In this document: one piece after another, positions 57,987 to 64,000 of the stretch | How positions within the stretch are numbered: position 1 is the first letter of the stretch | Layout: the number at the start of each line of letters is the position of its first letter | From: Raphanus sativus | Lineage: Eukaryota; Streptophyta; Magnoliopsida; Brassicales; Brassicaceae | Direction of reading: 5' to 3' | DNA length: 64,000 nucleotides | Assembly (NCBI RefSeq): GCF_000801105.2 | Contig: NC_079516.1 | Span: 17,514,998-17,578,997, forward strand | The notes under the pieces: generated by a model | What the model was told of the DNA's origin: nothing | The model's input: the letters and a program-made list of their open reading frames with translations, nothing else | The model's database searches: none | Translations under genes and position numbers: made by a program

Positions 57987-59174
57987 TACCCTTCTCCCTC
58001 ACTTCAATTTCTCGAAGAATCACCTTGGTCAACCGTTAACGAAGCCACCTTATCACTTCTAAAACGTTTTCAACTTCATCCTTTTTATTGCCTCTGCGTG
58101 TCTCCTTTTCGTTATCAACATTTTAAGTCATTTACTGACCAAAGAAACCAACCGCAGTTTACAGGAATCTCCGTGCAGTCTGTTTACTACTTTTGGTCTG
58201 ATTTGCACTTTTAGGTGTACGTAGTATGTTCTCTTTCTTGCTTTGATCTGTTTAAACACGATATAACAATGTTTCTAAACACACGGCTTGTCTGAGATCT
58301 CTTATAGAACCGCCGTGATGTTCTAGGTTGAGCACTTTTTTTCTTCTAATACTCATGATTTTTATAAATAGATTTTAATCTGTAGAATTGAAAGTAAGTC
58401 AGAAATAGCGAGGGATATTTTATCCGTTAATTTTGTTCCGATTAGTTATTCGTTTCCTTTTTTTTATTTGATCCGAAAAATTCGGATATATGTAAGTCTT
58501 CAAAACAAAATAAATATTAAAGATTAACATCCGTTAAAAATAAAGCAAATAATAAATACTAAAATTTTCAGTCATATATCCGATCCGTACGGACTTTTAT
58601 ACAAATATATGAATATATCTACAATTATATACAGAAGTATAAATATACAATTTTATATTATTATTTTAACATATAACTTTATTATTTTTATTTATAAAAT
58701 TACTTATAAAAGTATTAAATTAAAAAAGAAATATAAAATGTTATAAAGACTATAATTCTTCTAAAATTTATGAACATTTAATTATCATTTTTTAAAATAT
58801 GAACATATAGTTTCACTAGTATTTATTTTATATTTTATATTATGTTAAAGATATTTTGTATGGTTTTTTAAAAGTTATTTGTATTGAACAAAATGGATGA
58901 GATATCCGTAAATATCTGTAAATACTTGAAAATATCTGTAAATTTTCTGGATATTCATATTTTTCGAAGCAAAACAAATCAGAAAATTATATATCCACAA
59001 AATACGAAACAAATCTAAAATAATGAAAATGGTAGTATTCGGACCGCGACCAGCACTAATCGGAAAGATGATCATAAAAGTGAGCAAGCTCACAGCTATG
59101 TATTTGTATATATAAAAGTACAAGATTCCTACATCATCTTCATCATTCAAGAGTTATGACATATGCTAGTAAAA
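57987..59174. other. Intergenic with dispersed repeat copy
   Basis: An 88-codon frame (57948-58214) runs out of the last 90-bp unit but shows no known domain. About 58440-59055 is the second copy of the dispersed AT-rich repeat. The last 100 bp contain a promoter-like stretch related to that of the CYP71B gene at 54803. Confidence 0.5.
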
Positions 59175-59915
59175 ATGGCAATGATTTGGTTTCTATCACT
59201 TCTCTTTCTCACATCTCTTCTTCTTTTTTTTTGTCGGGTTTAATATGCTATTAGAAACTACGAGAAATATTATATAGACGATATTACAGCTGACCATTCT
59301 ACCTACCTTATGAGTATTCACGTCTGACTGCATCACCCTGAGCCGCCATATGAGATCTATTCTTGACGGTATTCTTTGCGTCATGCTGAAGATAAGACTT
59401 TTTCCAATATTTTGCATAATTCGCCTTCTTCGAGAATTGAAACTCAGACTTCCTGATGTAGAAATTGCATTGCCTGAGATTCAACCCCCAGATCTAAATG
59501 TAGAAACCTTGACCACTAGGCCACGGTGCTTCCACCACATGTCTTCTTCTTTTCACTGCCTTTAAAATCAAGAAGAAGCAACAAGGAGTTCTATCTCCTC
59601 CTGGCTTTCCATCTCCTCCTGGTTTTCCAATCATCGCCAGTTTGGAGAATTACCACATCAGTCCCAATGGAGACTCTCTAAGAAGTATGGTCATGCGATG
59701 TTTTTGAAGCTTCGAAGTCTCAACGGTTTTAGTTTCTTAATGAAACAGCAAAACGAGTTCTGAAGATATTCTAAATTCAGCTTAGATAGTGTGCTACGTT
59801 TTTGGGGTAATCCATTTTTAACACTAGGTGTATTTTTTTTAGGATCGATCAGATCAGCCGATAAAATATACAAGCTCTGAAATTACATGACCTCTGTTGT
59901 TATAAACTATTCATG
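59175..59915 (+). pseudogene. CYP71B-type exon 1 pseudogene, SINE-interrupted
   Basis: Begins MAMIWFLSLLFLTSLL-like at 59175, as in the gene at 54803. It is interrupted by a SINE (59228-59535), then continues with the basic KKKQQ region, the PPGFP hinge (part of it doubled as an 18-bp tandem copy near 59595-59632), and ELPHQSQWRLSKKYG. Further indels follow. A second non-homologous piece of about 110 bp (59765-59872) precedes the end of the exon, which resembles QALKLHDL and ends at a GT donor near 59916. Exons 2 and 3 are missing. Dead gene. Confidence 0.85.
59228..59535 (-). mobile_element. tRNA-derived SINE (308 bp)
   Basis: The minus strand begins with a tRNA-like head (GTGGAAGCACCGTGGCC), box A TGGCCTAGTGG (59513-59523) and box B GGTTGAATCTC (59476-59486), and ends with an A-rich tail. 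Flanking duplications of 18 bp, CACATCTCTTCTTCTTTT (59210-59227) and a copy with one mismatch (59536-59553), define it exactly. Confidence 0.9.
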
Positions 59916-61066
59916 GTAACTATATTTAACTAGACTAATGTTAAAAATTCGCGGTTAGATATCAAATAGAAAATATTATTTATTTTGATTTTAAATATTT
60001 ATTTTAGATATATATCAAATAAATATTGAATTAGATATTTGGAATATTCATTTAGGTTTTGAATATTTACTCGGATATTCATTTGGATCTTTGGAGTGGA
60101 GGTTTTGGGTTTGCAAGTTATTCGGGTTCTCAGATTTTTATGGATATCGGTTTTGGATCTTGGGCTTTGAGTTCTTTTTTTGTCTATGCCTTATATTCGC
60201 TGAAGTTGAGATAAATTATCTTCACTTGTGTAAGTGCATTAGCACTTCTATAGTTCATGAGTTTATTGTAAAATATCTTAACACTTAGTTGAAACCAAAT
60301 TTAATTCTAGATCTCTTACCTTTGCTGCATGTTTTCTTTCACAAAACGGGTAGCAGTGACCAGATCCGGTCGCTTTTGGTTTTGTGGTATCATTGTGTCT
60401 TTTTTTAGAGTTTGGGGCTCTTGTTGACATTACGTATTAAAAAATTGGCCGTTGGCCCATCAACTTCAGTCATGCCGCTTGGTCACACCATCAACATGTA
60501 AAAGGCCAACAATAACCCATAAATGTCTTAAAAAGTAAAGGGGGTGTCTTACAATTTTCAAGTTTGGTGGTGTTATTGGTTTATAAATTCTCATATTCTC
60601 GTTAAAATCTTATGTTATTGGTTTACTGATTCTCTAGTTCTATAGAAAATCATTTTTTATTCAAAAAATTTAGATATTAATAATTCTACAGATCTATTAA
60701 ATTAAGTGTTATTAGAAATTAAAGTCTTGATATTTTAACTCATAAATACATGTTTCTCTTGGATTTTTGAAATCATTACATTACTTTATTTTCATAGATT
60801 TTCACAATATACAAAATTCTCTACAATTCTTTTTAAATTTAACAAATTTCTCAATTTTTAGAACCAACAAACTCTATATAAATATAAGTCCCACTAACAT
60901 CCCTAATTTTATTTCTGAGTCTAAGTTTAACATTAAAAAGGATATGAGACGGTGAGTAAAGACAGGAACATGCTGTTGTTCAAATAAAAAAAGGGAAAAC
61001 AAGAAAGCAATGCGCTAGTATATAGTTTACCTAGGAGATGAGTGTTACGTTTCATCTGTCAGGAAA
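59916..61066. other. Intergenic upstream of CYP71B copy 2
   Basis: No gene. 59940-60180 is rich in GGATATT/TTTTGGAT-type words. A TATATAG near 61018, 49 bp before the start codon, may be the core promoter of the next gene. Confidence 0.5.
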
Positions 61067-63107
61067 ATGGTTGACATTTCGCTTCTCTCACTTCTGTTCC
61101 TCATCTTTCTTCTTCTCGCCGCTATCAAATACAAGAACCGGCGGCTACCTCAACGGAGACCACCTTCTCCTCCTGGCTTTCCTATCATAGGTAACTTACA
61201 CCAGATTGGAGAGTTGCCACATCAGTCTCTATGGAGGCTCTCAAAGAAGTATGGTCCTGTCATGCTTTTGAAGCTTGGAAAAGTCCCAACAGTCATAGTT
61301 TCCACCTCTGAAACAGCAAGACAAGCCCTGAAAATCCATGACCTCCACTGTTGTAGCCGCCCAGGCTTGGCAGGTACACAAGTTTTGACTTTTCTCAACG
61401 AACCCCATGAATCTTGAATCTTGAATCATTCTTTAGGGCCAAGAGACCTCTCTTACAACTATCTGGATATTGCTTTCTCGCCCTATGATGATTACTGGAA
61501 AGAAGTAAGAAAGCTCGCTGCTCAGGAACTTTTCAGTACTAAACAAGTTCACTCCATTCAGCCTATAAAGGAAGAGGAGGTCAAGAAGCTTATCGATTCA
61601 ATCACTGAATCAGCTTCTCTGAAAACTCCTATCAACTTGAACAAGACGTGTCTTGCTTTGACTGTAAGCGTGATTTGCAGGGCAGCATTTAGTGTGAGCT
61701 TTGAAGGAACTGTACTCAACAGTGATAGTTTCAATAAGTTAGTCCGTGAAGCACTTGAGATGTTGGGAAGCTTTTCAGCCTCAGACTTTATACCGTGTTT
61801 CGGATGGATCATAGACTGGTTTACAGGTTTGCAAGGTCGTAGAGAGAAGAGCGTGAGAGATCTTGATGCGTTCTATGAACAAATGATTGATATGCACAAA
61901 CAGGAAAAAACACAAGGGAGTGATGATTTTGTGGATCTGCTGTTGAAGTTAGAGAGGGAAGAAGCTGTTCTTGGAAATGACAAGCTCACAAGAAACCATA
62001 TCAAAGCAATCTTGATGGTAATTACAAAACACCTGGCACTAGTCCTGTACAGTCGGACTGGGATGTGTTGGATCCATTTTTTTTTAAACTTGTGGGGATC
62101 CGGCGACCGAAGTTCCGACTAGTCCATTTATAAACGATAATTTTTCATAACCAAAATCTCGAGTTAAATCCGAAAATCCAAAATAAAAAATACATTCGGA
62201 TAATTCAGTTTTTGGTTTATAAATTATACTTCTAGATATATAATTATTTTAAAACTAAATATAACTATTATTTTTGTAGGTAAACAAATTATATTTTCTG
62301 TATTCGGGTCCCAATTAGATTTTAGGTGCAATTTTGATTTTCAGTTTTACGAACCGGAGTTCTTTTAAGTTCTGTTTCATTTTGTTTTCTTCCCATTTGG
62401 TTTTGGTTTGGTTCTCGATTAATTTGCAGATGCCTACTTGACACTCCTTGTAGTAAATGATAACATGAGAACCTGACCTGATTTTATAATCTTTGTTACA
62501 GAACGTTCTTCTGGCTGGCATCGATACTTCTGCAATAACCATGACATGGGCAATGACAGAGCTCGCTAGGAACCCACATGTAATGAAGAAAGTTCAATCT
62601 GAAATTAGAAACCATATGGGGAACAGATCAACGATCACCTTAGACGACACAGATCACTTCAAGTACCTCAAAATGGTGATCAAAGAAACTTGGAGGCTAC
62701 ATCCTACAACACCTATACTGCTCCCAAGAGAAGTAATGTCTGAGTTTGAGATCAACGGTTACACGATTCCAGTAAAGACACGGCTTCATGTGAATGTCTG
62801 GGCTATAGGGCGTGATCCTGATACTTGGAAAGACCCTGACGTGTTTCTCCCAGAGAGGTTTGTTGATAGTGACATTGATGCAAAAGGACAGCACTTTGAG
62901 CTATTACCGTTTGGGGGTGGAAGGAGAATCTGTCCTGCAATTTACATGGGGACAACGATGGTGGAGTTTGGTCTTGCTAATATGTTGTATCAGTTTGACT
63001 GGGAGTTACCAAAAGGCATGAAGGTCGATGATATTGACATAGAAGAAGCTCCGGGTCTCACTGTCAACAAGAAAAAAGAGCTTCTACTCGTGCCTGTGAA
63101 GTATTAA
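61067..63107 (+). CDS. CYP71B-type cytochrome P450, copy 2
   Basis: Paralogue of the gene at 54803, same strand and exon layout. Exons are 61067-61373, 61437-62017 and 62502-63107, all GT-AG, giving an open 497-residue protein. Exon 2 is the same length in both copies (581 bp). Seen: membrane anchor (about 5-22), PPSPPGFPIIGNLHQ hinge, canonical I-helix AGIDTS (301-306, Asp304), KETWRLHP, FLPERF, haem loop FGGGRRICPAIY with Cys440, and C-terminus VPVKY. All catalytic landmarks of a working microsomal P450 are present. Intron 2 is much longer (484 bp against 87 bp in copy 1) and contains GGTTTTGGTTTGG-type words, probably from a small element. Substrate unknown. Confidence 0.9.
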
Positions 63108-64000
63108 GTCATTAGTCTTTTCTAAAGTTCCTCTGTTTATGTGTGAAGAATAAAACTGACGTTCCTCTGTTTCTTTCTGTTGAGGAAATGTCTGACAGAA
63201 CCATATACCATTTGTGCAATTTGATAAATGGACCATCCATCAATCCAAATAAATGTTGAGTTGAAGCCAGAAACTTATTTGGGCCAGACTCATTAAAATT
63301 GCTGGATTTGTTAGCTCTCAGTATGCCACCAGGACTCAGTTATATGGTATTGAATAGTGTGTTTATGGTGATTTGGGTTCATCAAGGCCTTTGATTTCGT
63401 ACAGTGCCATATTTCTCTTGTATGAAAAATTTACTAGTGAATACATCGGGTTGGTATTTGTTTACTACTTCATCACCCTACCCAAGTAGATGATTCATCG
63501 GATTCATTGTCGAAATTATGTTTCAGCTTCTTCAACGGTTTGTAGTCTTATATAACAGTTGCACGGAGCAAAAGAGGCAATCGAGACTACTCTTCTTTCG
63601 TGGATGAGACTGCTCCTATATCGACGTATTCAAGTTCCATCTTGAATTCATTGTCATCTTCATTTTCATTTAAAGAATTATCTGTTTTATTGTATATTGT
63701 AGCAGATTGTGTTTTAATCAAAAAGATGGATAATTTCATCAAACTATTGTATGCAAACAAGTTGAGGTTTAATGAAAAAATTTGTATAAAAAAGATAGAG
63801 GATGATAAGCCTCCTATCATATATGCTCGAGTATTATAATAATTTATAATAAGGAAAATTGTATAAAAAATACTTCAACTAACTTTTTTAAACTTTTCAA
63901 TACTCAAATCTTCATTACCCAATTTGATACTTTAACTAATTAATTTTCTATTTTTAATACACAAACTTTAAAATGTGATCATTGTAATACTCAAATTGTG
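63108..64000. other. 3' flank of CYP71B copy 2 and AT-rich end of window
   Basis: A poly(A) signal AATAAA lies at 63149-63154. A 79-codon frame at 63600-63839 and its opposite-strand partner have no recognisable domain and are probably chance. The last 150 bp are AT-rich with no feature seen. Confidence 0.55.

Noticed and set aside
57948..58214. 88-codon frame after the 90-bp repeats
   Set aside because: No recognisable domain, starts inside a repeat unit, no promoter or splice context. Left as part of intergenic DNA.
63600..63839. 79-codon frame with an opposite-strand partner near the window end
   Set aside because: No domain, AT-rich codon use; probably chance.

Overview
This window is nuclear DNA of a flowering plant, almost certainly a member of the Brassicaceae. 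The reasons are small intron-containing genes in a very AT-rich, transposon-filled background, CYP79-family P450 genes (the aldoxime/glucosinolate entry enzymes), a CYP71B-type P450 array, and a gene pair (mitochondrial S21-type ribosomal protein next to a proline-rich LEA_2 protein) that I recall as neighbours of a CYP71B cluster on Arabidopsis chromosome 3. The synteny statement is from memory and was not checked. No bacterial, organellar or CRISPR content is seen.

Layout. 1-3941: 3' half of a Ty1/copia retrotransposon with one frameshift and a probable 3' LTR. 4429-6799 (minus): first CYP79-like gene, three exons, open throughout. 7745-8562: hAT-type non-autonomous element. 12479-24060: a three-level nest in which an apparent Helitron was split by a 5'-truncated LINE, and the LINE was split by a young gag-protease-only LTR retrotransposon. 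24223-24507: fragment of a BAHD acyltransferase gene. 24508-25605 (minus): decayed LINE. 28610-29262: second hAT-type element. 29656-30424: S21 ribosomal protein gene. 31527-32624: LEA_2 membrane protein. 33476-33897 (minus): CYP71B-type fragment. 34396-38239 (minus): second CYP79-like gene, a duplicate of the first. 38462-42470: mobile-element block (SINE, Helitron end, hAT, Mutator-like element with a CACTA inside its inverted repeat). 42660-44364 (minus): decayed pararetrovirus-like movement-protein region. 46405-54298: AT-rich DNA with one more hAT-like and two Helitron elements. 54803-63107: two open CYP71B-type genes with a SINE-broken CYP71B pseudogene between them.

How the genes may work together. 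CYP79 enzymes convert amino acids to aldoximes in the endoplasmic reticulum, and CYP71-clan enzymes can use aldoximes or nitriles in other plants. Two CYP79-like and two CYP71B-type open genes within 60 kb are therefore a candidate specialised-metabolism neighbourhood. That is inference: the CYP71B genes may simply belong to the ancestral array, with the CYP79 genes arriving separately. The two CYP79 copies have each lost a different CYP79 hallmark, and one CYP71B copy has lost the acidic residue of the oxygen-activation motif, so the cluster appears to be diverging functionally or decaying.

Exon coordinates were worked out by eye from splice consensus, frame continuity and comparison between paralogues. 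No alignment or database search was possible.
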